64,000 nt of DNA from Bradyrhizobium forestalis (lineage in GTDB: Bacteria > Pseudomonadota > Alphaproteobacteria > Rhizobiales > Xanthobacteraceae). Where the stretch lies: assembly GCF_002795245.1 (NCBI RefSeq), contig NZ_PGVG01000023.1, forward strand, positions 1 to 64,000, in the 5' to 3' direction. Under the pieces are notes generated by a model that saw only the letters and a program-made list of their open reading frames with translations, was not told the DNA's origin and made no database searches. A program made the position numbers and the translations under genes. Below, one piece after another: positions 15,301-25,699 of this stretch. The stretch's first letter is position 1. Each line of letters opens with the position of its first letter.

Positions 15301-17628
15301 ATGCAGTTCGCAAGCCAGAGCGGAGAGCAGGGGCAGCCGCCGCCGGTCAACCCGGCGGCGCAGATCGATTCGCTCTTTGAAGCGCCGGGACCGCTGCTGG
15401 CCGGTCTCATCTTCGTGTCGATCGGTGCTGCGCTGACGGCGCTGAAGACGGGCGAACCTCTCATTTGGGCGTGTGTGGCGCTTCTCGTCTTGGCCGGGGC
15501 GGTGCGGGCGATCGACTTACGTCGCTATCAGGCACGTAAGTCGAACGTGACCGCCGAGGCGGCCAAACGCTGGCAGACGCGCTATCAGATCGGGGCGATG
15601 ATTCAGGCCGCTGCGATTGGCACCTGGTGCGGCACGACCCTGCTCGCCACCGACGACGCCGTCTCGCACATGATTGCCCTGTCGGTCACCACAGGTATTG
15701 CCGCAGGGGGGGCGGCAAGGGCGTACGGACGACCGTCGATCTTCCATCTTCAGGCCGTGCTCATTTTCGCGCCGGCGGTGTTGGCTTTGGCGTGGCGCGG
15801 CACGCCCTACTATATCGCGATGGCGGGTGTGAGCGCTGCCTTCCTGTTGGCGATCATGCAGCTTTCGGTCAACCTGCACCGGATATTCATCAGAGCGGTG
15901 GTGGCGCGGGAACGCGAAGCGGCCCTCGCGGGCCAGTTCGATACCGCCCTGAACAACATGCCGCACGGGCTCTGCATGTTCCATCTCGATGGGCAGCTTG
16001 CGGTGATGAATCACCGTTTCGCGGCGATGATGAGCCTGCCCGACAATCTGCCGCAGAGCGGCGCCAGCGCGCGCGACATCATCGCGGCCTGTGTCAAAGC
16101 CGGGTCCATCTCGGCTGCGAACGGCGAGCATATCATCGCTGGCATCGAGAGTTCGCGGGAGAAGGAGATCATCACCGCCGATGCGAACATCGAGCGAAAT
16201 CGCTCGCTGTCCTGGACCGTTCAGCCGATGGTGGACGGAGGAGCAGTGCTGCTGCTCGAGGATATTACGGAGCGGCGCAACGCCGAAGCCAAGATCAGCC
16301 ATCTTGCGCGATACGACGATCTCACGGCACTGCCGAACAGGGTCAATTTCCGCGACGAGATCGAGCACCTGCTGGCTGTCTCCCACGACGCGGAGCAGCT
16401 CTCCGCGCTGCTGTTCATCGATCTCGACCAGTTCAAGCAGGTCAACGACACGCTGGGTCATCCCTGCGGCGACCAGCTCCTGTGCGCCGTCGCCAACCGC
16501 CTGCGCGAGATGCTGCGCCCCGAGGATTTCGTCGCCCGGTTCGGCGGCGACGAGTTCGTCGTGTTCCAGCAGAACATCGGCGCGCCCGAGGACGCCGCAG
16601 CGCTCGCCCGCCGCATCGTCGAGCGGTTGAGCGAACGTTATCGCATCGACAATCACCTGGTCGAGATCGGCGCCAGCGTCGGCATCGCACTAACCTCGCC
16701 GGACGGCACCAGCGCCGATACGCTGCTCAAGAACGCCGACATGGCGCTGTATCGCGCCAAGGCCGACGGCCGCGGCACCTTCTGTTTCTTCCGCGACGAG
16801 ATGGCGGCGACCGTCGAGGCGCGCCGCATCCTCGAGCTCGATCTGCGCAAGGCGCTCGCCAACGAGGAATTCGAGCTGTTCTTCCAACCGCTGGTCAATC
16901 TGAAGTCCGGCAAGATCACCACCTGTGAGGCGCTGCTGCGCTGGAATCATCCGGTGCGCGGCACGGTTTCGCCGGTCGACATCATCCCGGTCGCCGAGGA
17001 TATGGGCCTGATCGTCGATCTCGGCCGCTGGATCCTGCGCCGCGCCTGCATGGAATGCATGAAGTGGCCGGAGGGTGTCAGCGTCGCCGTCAACTTCTCG
17101 CCGCAGCAATTCCACCAGCGCGACGTCTTGAGCGAGATCCGTTACGCGCTGGAGGTCTCAGGGCTTCCGGCGCATCGCCTCGAGATCGAGATCACCGAGT
17201 CCTCGCTGCTGCGCAACACCCAGCTCACCCACGACATCCTGTCGCAACTGCACGCGCTCGGCGTGCGCATCTCGCTCGACGATTTCGGCACCGGCTATTC
17301 CAGCCTCAGCTACCTGCACAATTTCCCGATGCAGAAGGTGAAGATCGACCGCTCCTTCCTCGAAGGCATCGATACCGACCGGCCGTTGACGCTGCTGCGC
17401 GGCGTCGCGCGGCTGTCCGCCGACCTCGGCATGTCCGTCGTTGTCGAGGGTATCGAGACCAACGAGCAGCTTGAGCTGATCAGCGCCGACGGCACCGTGA
17501 CCGAAGGCCAGGGTTACCTGTTCAGCCGGCCCGTTCCGGCGGTGCGGATCCGCCAATTGCTCAACGCCTCGCATGGCCGTCGCATGCCTGACGACCAGCT
17601 CGCCGTCGTGTCATTCCGATCGGCCTGA
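15301..17628 (+). CDS. Membrane-bound GGDEF-EAL c-di-GMP turnover protein
   Basis: 775 residues. Membrane segments lie in the first 200 residues (for example GPLLAGLIFVSIGAALTALK), then a PAS-like region (about 210-335, FDTALNNMPHGLCMFHLDGQ), a GGDEF domain (active-site GGDEF at 415-419, inhibitory RxxD at 406-409 five residues before it) and an EAL domain (EAL at 543-545, with EITESS and LDDFGTGYSS). All key residues of both activities are present, so synthesis and hydrolysis of c-di-GMP are both possible. It stands alone after the tolB terminator. Role in the Tol-Pal context is inference only. Confidence 0.93.
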   Translation: MQFASQSGEQGQPPPVNPAAQIDSLFEAPGPLLAGLIFVSIGAALTALKTGEPLIWACVALLVLAGAVRAIDLRRYQARKSNVTAEAAKRWQTRYQIGAMIQAAAIGTWCGTTLLATDDAVSHMIALSVTTGIAAGGAARAYGRPSIFHLQAVLIFAPAVLALAWRGTPYYIAMAGVSAAFLLAIMQLSVNLHRIFIRAVVAREREAALAGQFDTALNNMPHGLCMFHLDGQLAVMNHRFAAMMSLPDNLPQSGASARDIIAACVKAGSISAANGEHIIAGIESSREKEIITADANIERNRSLSWTVQPMVDGGAVLLLEDITERRNAEAKISHLARYDDLTALPNRVNFRDEIEHLLAVSHDAEQLSALLFIDLDQFKQVNDTLGHPCGDQLLCAVANRLREMLRPEDFVARFGGDEFVVFQQNIGAPEDAAALARRIVERLSERYRIDNHLVEIGASVGIALTSPDGTSADTLLKNADMALYRAKADGRGTFCFFRDEMAATVEARRILELDLRKALANEEFELFFQPLVNLKSGKITTCEALLRWNHPVRGTVSPVDIIPVAEDMGLIVDLGRWILRRACMECMKWPEGVSVAVNFSPQQFHQRDVLSEIRYALEVSGLPAHRLEIEITESSLLRNTQLTHDILSQLHALGVRISLDDFGTGYSSLSYLHNFPMQKVKIDRSFLEGIDTDRPLTLLRGVARLSADLGMSVVVEGIETNEQLELISADGTVTEGQGYLFSRPVPAVRIRQLLNASHGRRMPDDQLAVVSFRSA

Positions 17629-17731
17629 TCCTTTCCTGGCAGCTCCTTCATCACAATCGGCTCTCGCTTGCTCCGTAATTTTGCGGACCCGCAAAGGTTA
17701 ACCCTAACAGTTCTAAGGCTTTGCAATTTTG

Positions 17732-17746
17732 TTAAGGAACCATTAA
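17732..17746 (+). promoter_or_regulatory. CtrA-box-like sequence upstream of the FeeM-like gene
   Basis: TTAA (17732-17735), 7 bp, TTAA (17743-17746): a perfect match to the alphaproteobacterial CtrA consensus TTAA-N7-TTAA, 45 bp before the start codon at 17791. Such sites are rare by chance in DNA this GC-rich. Binding is not shown. Confidence 0.5.
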
Positions 17747-17790
17747 TCTGTTACTACTCGCGGAAGTTGCTTGGAGTTTAGAGGTAGCAG

Positions 17791-18555
17791 ATGAAGTCCG
17801 GAGCCGAACCGACCCCGGCGCTCCTTCCCCGAGGCGCCGCGTTGTTTGACCGCATCGATTATCGGCTCATCGAGACTCCCGAGGACAAGGACAACCTGTA
17901 TTTGATGCGCTACCGCGCCTATCTGCAGGCCGGTCTGATCGAGCCGTCAGCTTCACTGCGCGTCAGCGATCGCTTCGACGAAACGCCCAACACCTGGAAT
18001 TTCGGGATCTATGTTGATGGAGAGCTTTGCAGCTCCGTCCGCATCCATCTTCTGACGTCGGAATGGCGGATGTCCTATACCACCGAGGTGTTTGGCGACA
18101 TCCTGCATCCCCGTCTCGATCGCGGCGAGGTCTTTGTCGATCCGTGTCGGCTTGTTGCAGATCCCGACAAGCACCATCGCTTTCCCGAACTGCCCTACCT
18201 GACGGTCCGCCTGGCCTTCGTCGCGTGCGATCATTTCAATGCCGACACCGGGCTCGCCATGATCCGGACTGATCATCAGGCGTTTTACCGCCGCATCTTC
18301 CTGCATGAGACCATTTCACCGGAGCCGCGGGGGTTTCCGGGGTGGCCCACCAAGAAGGCGGTCCTGATGGCGACCGACGTCCGGCGGCAGCGGGACAAGG
18401 TTCTGGCACGCTTTCCGATCATGCGCTCCAGCGCGTTTGAGCGGCGCATGCTGTTTGAGCGCAGCACCCCGCGCCAAGCTGTCACGCGCCCCGTGCTGCT
18501 GACCACGCCGCGGACCCTGGATGCGGCGGCTCCAGCACTGGGTTCCGTCTACTAG
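17791..18555 (+). CDS. FeeM-like N-acyl amino acid synthase (GNAT/autoinducer-synthase fold)
   Basis: 254 residues. The region about 20-200 reads like the FeeM-type N-acyl amino acid synthases: LMRYRAYLQAGLI, then GIYVDGELCSSVRIHLL, GEVFVDPCRLVADP and LPYLTVRLAFVACDHFNAD, the fold shared with LuxI-type synthases. Known members join a long-chain acyl group from acyl-ACP to an amino acid such as tyrosine; product here is unknown. The tail (205-254) is Arg/Thr rich and unassigned. It follows the GGDEF-EAL gene by 162 bp and has a CtrA-like box in front, so it may be expressed on its own in a cell-cycle-dependent way. Confidence 0.75.
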   Translation: MKSGAEPTPALLPRGAALFDRIDYRLIETPEDKDNLYLMRYRAYLQAGLIEPSASLRVSDRFDETPNTWNFGIYVDGELCSSVRIHLLTSEWRMSYTTEVFGDILHPRLDRGEVFVDPCRLVADPDKHHRFPELPYLTVRLAFVACDHFNADTGLAMIRTDHQAFYRRIFLHETISPEPRGFPGWPTKKAVLMATDVRRQRDKVLARFPIMRSSAFERRMLFERSTPRQAVTRPVLLTTPRTLDAAAPALGSVY

Positions 18556-18710
18556 GACCGGCCAACTTACGATACGGCCCAAATTTCCAGCAAAAGCCGG
18601 CGCCTTTGCCGACCGACGCGGCTTGCCTTCACCCTGGCGCCACATTTACAACTCATTAACCATGCCGGTTGCTTTTCGCTGGTTGGGGGCATTTGACCGG
18701 CTGTGGCAAG

Positions 18711-18732
18711 GTTCCGTCAAGGTTGACGGAAC
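18711..18732. promoter_or_regulatory. Perfect palindrome upstream of pal
   Basis: GTTCCGTCAA (18711-18720), 2 bp, TTGACGGAAC (18723-18732): 10-bp perfect arms, 65 bp before the pal start. No T run follows on either strand, so a protein-binding operator is more likely than a terminator. TTGACG in the right arm could be a -35 box. Confidence 0.5.
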
Positions 18733-18797
18733 GTTCGCTTAACCAACCCCCTGTAGACCGGACAGCAGTGGACTAACGTGAGCGTGGAGGCTCCGGA

Positions 18798-19286
18798 ATG
18801 AAACATCCTATGCGTATCCTCCAGGGATTGAAGCTGGCCGCGGTGCTTGCCGTCGCGCTGTCGATGGGCGCCTGCGCCAACAAGAATGCCGCGACGGATG
18901 CGATGGCCAATGCGGCGACGCCCGGCAGCCAGCAGGATTTCGTCGTCAACGTGGGTGACCGCGTGTTCTTCGAAAGCGACCAGACCGATCTGACCCCGCA
19001 GGCGATCGTGACGCTGGAGAAGCAGGCGCAGTGGCTCCAGACCTATCCGCGCTACAGCTTCACCATCGAAGGTCACGCCGACGAGCGCGGCACCCGCGAA
19101 TACAACATCGCGCTCGGCGCCCGGAGAGCCCAGTCGGTGCGCTCGTTCCTCGCCTCGCGCGGCATCGATCCGAACCGCATGCGCACGATCTCCTACGGCA
19201 AGGAGCGGCCGGTGGCCGTCTGTAACGACATCTCCTGCTGGTCGCAGAACCGCCGCGCCGTCACTGTCTTGAACGCGAGCTCCTGA
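18798..19286 (+). CDS. pal: Peptidoglycan-associated lipoprotein Pal
   Basis: 162 residues. A lipoprotein signal ends in LSMGAC with the lipidated Cys at 26. The OmpA-like domain (about 50-160) has the peptidoglycan-binding pattern TIEGHADERGTREYNIALGARRA and ends WSQNRRAV. It anchors the outer membrane to peptidoglycan and is the partner of TolB and TolA. Preceded by a 22-bp palindrome and followed by its own terminator, so it is regulated apart from tolQRAB. Confidence 0.97.
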   Translation: MKHPMRILQGLKLAAVLAVALSMGACANKNAATDAMANAATPGSQQDFVVNVGDRVFFESDQTDLTPQAIVTLEKQAQWLQTYPRYSFTIEGHADERGTREYNIALGARRAQSVRSFLASRGIDPNRMRTISYGKERPVAVCNDISCWSQNRRAVTVLNASS

Positions 19287-19326
19287 CGTTCAGTCAGGTG
19301 CCGTTCAGCTTCGGAATTGGATGATG

Positions 19327-19356
19327 CCGGCGCCCTCTCGGGCGCCGGTTTCGTTT
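19327..19356 (+). terminator. Intrinsic terminator after pal
   Basis: CCGGCGCCC (19327-19335), TCTC loop, GGGCGCCGG (19340-19348), then TTTCGTTT. Confidence 0.75.
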
Positions 19357-19473
19357 CAGCATTCTGTGACAGAAACCCCTTGGTACCAGTCACATTTTTG
19401 GCGTACTCCACTTCAATGTGTGGCGCGTCGAATGTTCCGTCGCAGGCCATTTCGCTTTTGTCGTCAGGGCAAG

Positions 19474-20544
19474 ATGTCATCCAGATTTAAGGTCTTTACC
19501 GGCACCGTGGCGACCGCCGCGCTGCTCTCTTTGTGCTCGCCCGCACTTGCGCAATCGGTGTTCGCGCAGTCGGATGATGCCGACCCGGAGATGCGGATCG
19601 AGCGGCTGGAGAACCAGCTGCGCCAGCTCACCGGCCAGAACGAGGAGCTGCAATACCGCAACCGTCAGCTTGAGGAGCGGCTGCGGGCGCTCGAGGGCGG
19701 CGCGCAAGGCGCGCCCGGACAGGCGCCCAACGTCGCGGCGATGCCGCCCGCGCAGGTCGCACCAAGCCAGGTCGCGCCCGGCTATCGCCAGCAGCCGCCG
19801 CAACAGCAGGCCGTGCAGCCTGCTCACGAGCAGCCGCAGATCGCCGCTCCCGCGCCGATCGTTCAGGAGCAGCCGGCGCCCGGCGCACCCGGCACGCGCC
19901 GCCGCGGCGATGCCTTCGATCCGAACCAGAACCCGAACGCGCCGGGCGCGCCGCGCGCGCTCGGCGGCGGCCAGCAGCCGATGCCGGCAGGAGCCGGCGC
20001 CCCCGGCGGACGCAACGCCGGCGAGCCGCTCGATCTTGCCAACACCGCCCCGCGCTACCAGCAAGGCGTGCCGCCCGCAGCCCAGCCCGGCCATCCGCCG
20101 GCCCAGCAGGGCTATCCGGCCCAGAGTGGCGGCACCGGCCTGACCACGCTGCCGCCCTCCGCAACGCCGCGCGACGAGTTCGACCTCGGCATCGGTTACA
20201 TGCAGCGCAAGGACTATGCGCTGGCCGAGCAGACCATGAAGAACTTTGCCCAGAAATATCCGAGCGACCCGCTGCTCGGCGACGCCCAATACTGGCTCGG
20301 CGAGAGCTATTTCCAGCGCCAGCAATATCGCGACTCCGCGGAAGCTTTCCTCGCCGTCACCACCAAATACGAAAAATCGGCCAAGGCGCCGGATGCGCTG
20401 CTGCGGCTCGGCCAGTCGCTCGCCGCGCTGAAGGAGAAGGAGGCCGCCTGCGCCGCCTTCGGCGAGATCGGCCGCAAATATCCGCGCGCCTCCGCCGGCG
20501 TCAAAGTGGCGGTCGATCGCGAGCAGAAGCGGGTGAAGTGCTAG
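19474..20544 (+). CDS. cpoB: Tol-Pal coordinator CpoB/YbgF
   Basis: 356 residues from the ATG at 19474, where a signal peptide begins (MSSRFKVFTGTVATAALLSL, cleavage after ALA). Next is a short coiled coil (RIERLENQLRQLTGQNEELQ, about residues 35-75) for trimerisation, a long Pro/Gln/Gly-rich linker (residues 80-230), and three TPR repeats at the C terminus (FDLGIGYMQRKDYALAEQTM, AQYWLGESYFQRQQYRDSAE). This is the standard periplasmic CpoB plan with an unusually long linker. Confidence 0.92.
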   Translation: MSSRFKVFTGTVATAALLSLCSPALAQSVFAQSDDADPEMRIERLENQLRQLTGQNEELQYRNRQLEERLRALEGGAQGAPGQAPNVAAMPPAQVAPSQVAPGYRQQPPQQQAVQPAHEQPQIAAPAPIVQEQPAPGAPGTRRRGDAFDPNQNPNAPGAPRALGGGQQPMPAGAGAPGGRNAGEPLDLANTAPRYQQGVPPAAQPGHPPAQQGYPAQSGGTGLTTLPPSATPRDEFDLGIGYMQRKDYALAEQTMKNFAQKYPSDPLLGDAQYWLGESYFQRQQYRDSAEAFLAVTTKYEKSAKAPDALLRLGQSLAALKEKEAACAAFGEIGRKYPRASAGVKVAVDREQKRVKC

Positions 20545-20567
20545 TTAGACCTTACTGGTCGGCCGTG

Positions 20568-20706
20568 GTTCACCTCTCCCCAGCGGGGAGAGGTCGGATT
20601 GCGCAGCAATCCGGGTGAGGGGGCTCGGCGGCCAGTGAGACTGTAACCCCTCACCCGGATTGCATCTTTCGATGCAATCCGACCTCTCCCTACGGGAGAG
20701 GTGAAC
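20568..20706. repeat. 139-bp imperfect palindromic intergenic repeat
   Basis: Begins GTTCACCTCTCCC and ends GGGAGAGGTGAAC. Inside, CGGATTGC and GCAATCCG halves and TGAGGGG/CCCCTCA arms repeat the symmetry, giving nested hairpins. This is a common Bradyrhizobium-type intergenic element (family knowledge); the small copy at 4224-4252 shares its ends. Confidence 0.7.
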
Positions 20707-20793
20707 ATCGGCAGACATCCGACTCGCAGCGTCGGGGCGCTGACAATGCGGAGCGCGCTGCGCTAAACAGTCTGGCGATAGCTGGGCAGCGTC

Positions 20794-21852
20794 ATGTCAG
20801 ACGACGACAATTCTCCGATCTCGGCGCGCGAGGCGAGGCGGCTGTTCGCCGGCCTCAGGGGCGCGCCGGCGCTGGTGCTCGCGGTCTCCGGCGGGCCCGA
20901 CTCGGTCGCGCTGATGTGGCTTGCGGCACGCTGGCAGCGCAGTCTTGTGCGCGGCCCGCAACTCACCGTCGTCACCGTCAATCACGGCCTGCGCCCCGAG
21001 GCAGCCCGCGAGGCACGCCAGGTCAAGCGGCTCGCCGCCGAGCTCGGATTGCCGCACCGGACCCTGCGCTGGCGCGGCGCAAAGCCGAAGACAGGGCTGC
21101 CTGCGGCCGCGCGCGAGGCCCGCTACCGCCTGCTCGCAGAGGCCGCGCGTGTCGTGGGCGCCAGCCATGTGCTGACCGCCCACACCCGCGACGATCAGGC
21201 CGAGACCCTGTTGATGCGCCTGTTCCGCGGCAGTGGACTTGCCGGGCTGTCGGCCATGGCTTCCCTCAGCGAGCGCGACGGAATCGTGCTGGCGCGTCCG
21301 CTGCTCGATGTCCCGAAATCGCAGCTGATCGCGACCTTGAGGCGGGCCAGGATCGGCTTTGCCGAGGACCCCACCAACCGGGATACCGCCCTCACCCGGC
21401 CGCGGCTGCGCGCGCTGCTGCCGCTGCTCGCGGCCGGGGGCGGCGATGCCCGCAATCTGGCGCGGCTCGCGGCAAGGCTGGCGCGGGCCAATGCGGCGGT
21501 CGAGGTGCTGGCCGACGGCGCCGAGCGCTTCCTCCATTTGCGGGATCGCGGCGATGCGCCACAGGCGGGCGTCCGAAGCTTCGAGGCCTTGGCCTTTGCC
21601 GCCCTGCCGGAGGAGGTCCGGCTGCGGCTCCTGCTGCGGGCCATCAACGCGCTCGGACATGAAGGGCCGGCGGAACTCGGCAAGGTCGAAGCCCTGCTGT
21701 CTGCATTGGACCAGGCCATTGCCGCAAGTCCCGACGTCCGCGCCACCGGCCGGCCGGTCCTGAAGCAGACCCTCGCGGGAGCCTTGATCAGCCTTGCCGG
21801 CGGGCGTATCCACATCGCGCCGGCGCCGGCCCGGCGGCGCACCGGGAAATGA
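20794..21852 (+). CDS. tilS: tRNA(Ile)-lysidine synthetase TilS
   Basis: 352 residues. The PP-loop ATP-binding motif LAVSGGPDSVALMW is near residue 31, followed by HGLRPEA and the HTRDDQAET block, the TilS signature. It changes C34 of the tRNA(Ile) CAU anticodon to lysidine so that AUA is read, an essential step. The C-terminal region is shorter than in E. coli, as usual in Rhizobiales. It sits between cpoB and ftsH, the usual rhizobial order. Confidence 0.93.
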   Translation: MSDDDNSPISAREARRLFAGLRGAPALVLAVSGGPDSVALMWLAARWQRSLVRGPQLTVVTVNHGLRPEAAREARQVKRLAAELGLPHRTLRWRGAKPKTGLPAAAREARYRLLAEAARVVGASHVLTAHTRDDQAETLLMRLFRGSGLAGLSAMASLSERDGIVLARPLLDVPKSQLIATLRRARIGFAEDPTNRDTALTRPRLRALLPLLAAGGGDARNLARLAARLARANAAVEVLADGAERFLHLRDRGDAPQAGVRSFEALAFAALPEEVRLRLLLRAINALGHEGPAELGKVEALLSALDQAIAASPDVRATGRPVLKQTLAGALISLAGGRIHIAPAPARRRTGK

Positions 21853-21968
21853 GCACGAATGAGGGCGGATCATGGCACCGGCCGTTTCGCCGCCGCGCCG
21901 TCAGTCCACCTTAACCAGGCCGGAAAAACCCCCGATCGGGCGCCATTATTTCCGCGGGAATCGCTCTA

Positions 21969-21991
21969 AGATGGGATAAATAGTCCCATCT
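21969..21991 (+). terminator. Hairpin between tilS and ftsH
   Basis: AGATGGGA (21969-21976) and TCCCATCT (21984-21991) form a perfect 8-bp stem with a 7-base AT loop. No T run follows; it may be a weak terminator or a binding site just upstream of the ftsH promoter. Confidence 0.35.
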
Positions 21992-21997
21992 CGTTCC

Positions 21998-22028
21998 CTT
22001 GGCAGCGAACGGGGCGGCACCTAAATTG
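21998..22028 (+). promoter_or_regulatory. Candidate RpoH-type promoter of ftsH
   Basis: CTTG (21998-22001), 18 bp, CCTAAATTG (22020-22028), close to the alphaproteobacterial heat-shock pattern CTTG-N17/18-CYTATnT. One key -10 position differs (A for T). ftsH is heat-induced in many bacteria, which makes the reading plausible. Confidence 0.35.
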
Positions 22029-22129
22029 TATGCGTCCAACCGAGAGGATTCCTTGGGATTTCCTCGCATTGACCAAATCCACTGCCCAAGGATCAGGGTC
22101 GCGATCCGCGCGACCACGAAGGAAGATCG

Positions 22130-24055
<1,926 letters not shown>

Positions 24056-24080
24056 TCGCGAGCGGCAGACGAGATTGAAA

Positions 24081-24106
24081 AACGCGGCGGAAACGCCGCG
24101 TTTTTT
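24081..24106 (+). terminator. Intrinsic terminator of ftsH
   Basis: AACGCGGCG (24081-24089), GAAA tetraloop, CGCCGCGTT (24094-24102), then T6. Textbook form. Confidence 0.9.
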
Positions 24107-24252
24107 GTTGGCTGGCGGTTCAGGAGCCCCGGCGCGAGCGAAACGCGCGACGCTTGAGGCGAGCGGTAGACGCGGAGTTCCTGAACCCGCCTTGGGCAAC
24201 GGCGAGAAACATTAAAGAAGAACTTAACGCTTGCGTCCTACTTTGGCCCGCC

Positions 24253-25698
24253 ATGACTGACCAGGTCGTCCACAGCGCGGTTCAACCGTTTTCGGCACGT
24301 GCAGCGCTCCCTTGGGCAGTGGGCCTTTGCGTCTATGCCCTGCTGCTGATCGTCGGACCGCGGCTGCTCGGTGATCCCGACAGCTATTCTCACATCGAGG
24401 TCGGACGCTGGATCATCGCGCACGGCACCCTGCCGACGAGCGACCCGTTTTCCTTTTCGATGCGCGGCGCGCCCTGGATCACCTTCGAATGGCTTTCCGA
24501 GGTCATCTATGCCGCCGTCTACGCGCTGTCCGGCTGGCCGGGCGCCGTCGTCATCGCGGCGGCGGCGATCGCGCTCGCCTTTGGCCTGTTCACGTTCTTC
24601 CTGCTGCGGGAGCTGTCGCCAACCCTGACGCTGCTCATGGTGATGGCGGCCGTCATCTTGCTGGCGCCGCACATGCTGGCACGGCCACATGTCTTCGTGC
24701 TGCCGCTGATGGTGACCTGGGCGGCTGCGCTGGTCCGCTGCATGGACCGTGGGGGACCTCCACCATATTGGGCCCTGCCGCTGCTGGTGCTGTGGACCAA
24801 TCTGCACGGCAGCGTGGTGCTGGCGCTTGGGCTGATCGGCCCGGCGGTGCTCGAGGCGCTGCTGCGTGAGGAGCGAAGCGAATGGCCGCGCGTGCTACTG
24901 CGTTGGCTGCCATTCGCGGCACTTGCCCTGGCGGCGTCCTGCCTGACGCCCCACGGGCCGGAACCCCTGCTGATGCCGCTGACCACGCTCGGCCTCGGCT
25001 CCGCGCTCGCCTGGATCGCGGAATGGCGGCCGCAGGATTTCAGTCACCTGGGCGGCTTCGAGCTGCTGCTGCTGGCCGGAATCTTTGCGCTCGCGCGCGG
25101 CGTCACGCTGCCGGTCGTGCGGGCCTTGGTGGTGATTGGCTTGCTCCATTTCGCGCTGGCGCAAATACGCAATGCGGATCTGCTGGCCATGCTGGCGCCG
25201 CTCTATCTGGCAGCCCCGCTGGGTCGGAGGTTCGGCGGACCGGCCGCGGACGACGCTTCTATCTCGCCGCGTGGCCTGAATCTGGTGGGGCTCGGTGTGT
25301 TGATCGCGATGAGCGGGGTGGCCTTCGCGCGTGACGTCAGGCCGGCTCCGTTCATCACTCCTCAGGCTGCCATCGCCGAAGCCAACCTCGCCAAAGCGGG
25401 CCGCGTGCTCAACGACTATTCTTTCGGCGGCTATTTGATCTTTGCCGGCATTCCCACCTTTATCGATGGTCGCGGCGAGCTGTACGGGGGACCGTTCATC
25501 AACCGCTACAATCGTGCCCTGGCGCTGATCGACCTGGAAGACCTTCTCAAGCTGCTCGACGAATACGACATCGGCGCGACGCTGCTCGCACCGCGCACAC
25601 CGGCGGTCGCGCTGCTCGACCGGCTGCCCCAGTGGCAGCGCGTCTACAGTGACGATGTGGCGGTCGTGCACAAGCGGCGGGATATGCCGCAAAGATAG
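24253..25698 (+). CDS. Polytopic membrane protein, GT-C-like (paralogue of 29222-30712)
   Basis: 481 residues with about ten membrane segments. An acidic, aromatic first loop (GDPDSYSHIEVGRWIIAHG) recalls GT-C glycosyltransferases. The C-terminal soluble part holds NDYSFGGYLIFAGIPTFIDG followed by RGELYG, then LLDEYDIGATLL. The same order and motifs occur in the 29222-30712 protein. Start at ATG 24253. Substrate unknown; I place it in lipid-linked sugar transfer from neighbours only. It converges on the methyltransferase with one base between. Confidence 0.65.
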   Translation: MTDQVVHSAVQPFSARAALPWAVGLCVYALLLIVGPRLLGDPDSYSHIEVGRWIIAHGTLPTSDPFSFSMRGAPWITFEWLSEVIYAAVYALSGWPGAVVIAAAAIALAFGLFTFFLLRELSPTLTLLMVMAAVILLAPHMLARPHVFVLPLMVTWAAALVRCMDRGGPPPYWALPLLVLWTNLHGSVVLALGLIGPAVLEALLREERSEWPRVLLRWLPFAALALAASCLTPHGPEPLLMPLTTLGLGSALAWIAEWRPQDFSHLGGFELLLLAGIFALARGVTLPVVRALVVIGLLHFALAQIRNADLLAMLAPLYLAAPLGRRFGGPAADDASISPRGLNLVGLGVLIAMSGVAFARDVRPAPFITPQAAIAEANLAKAGRVLNDYSFGGYLIFAGIPTFIDGRGELYGGPFINRYNRALALIDLEDLLKLLDEYDIGATLLAPRTPAVALLDRLPQWQRVYSDDVAVVHKRRDMPQR

Positions 25699-25699
25699 A

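Noticed and set aside
24213..24228. TTAA pair upstream of the 24253 gene as a CtrA box
   Set aside because: Spacer is 8 bp rather than 7.
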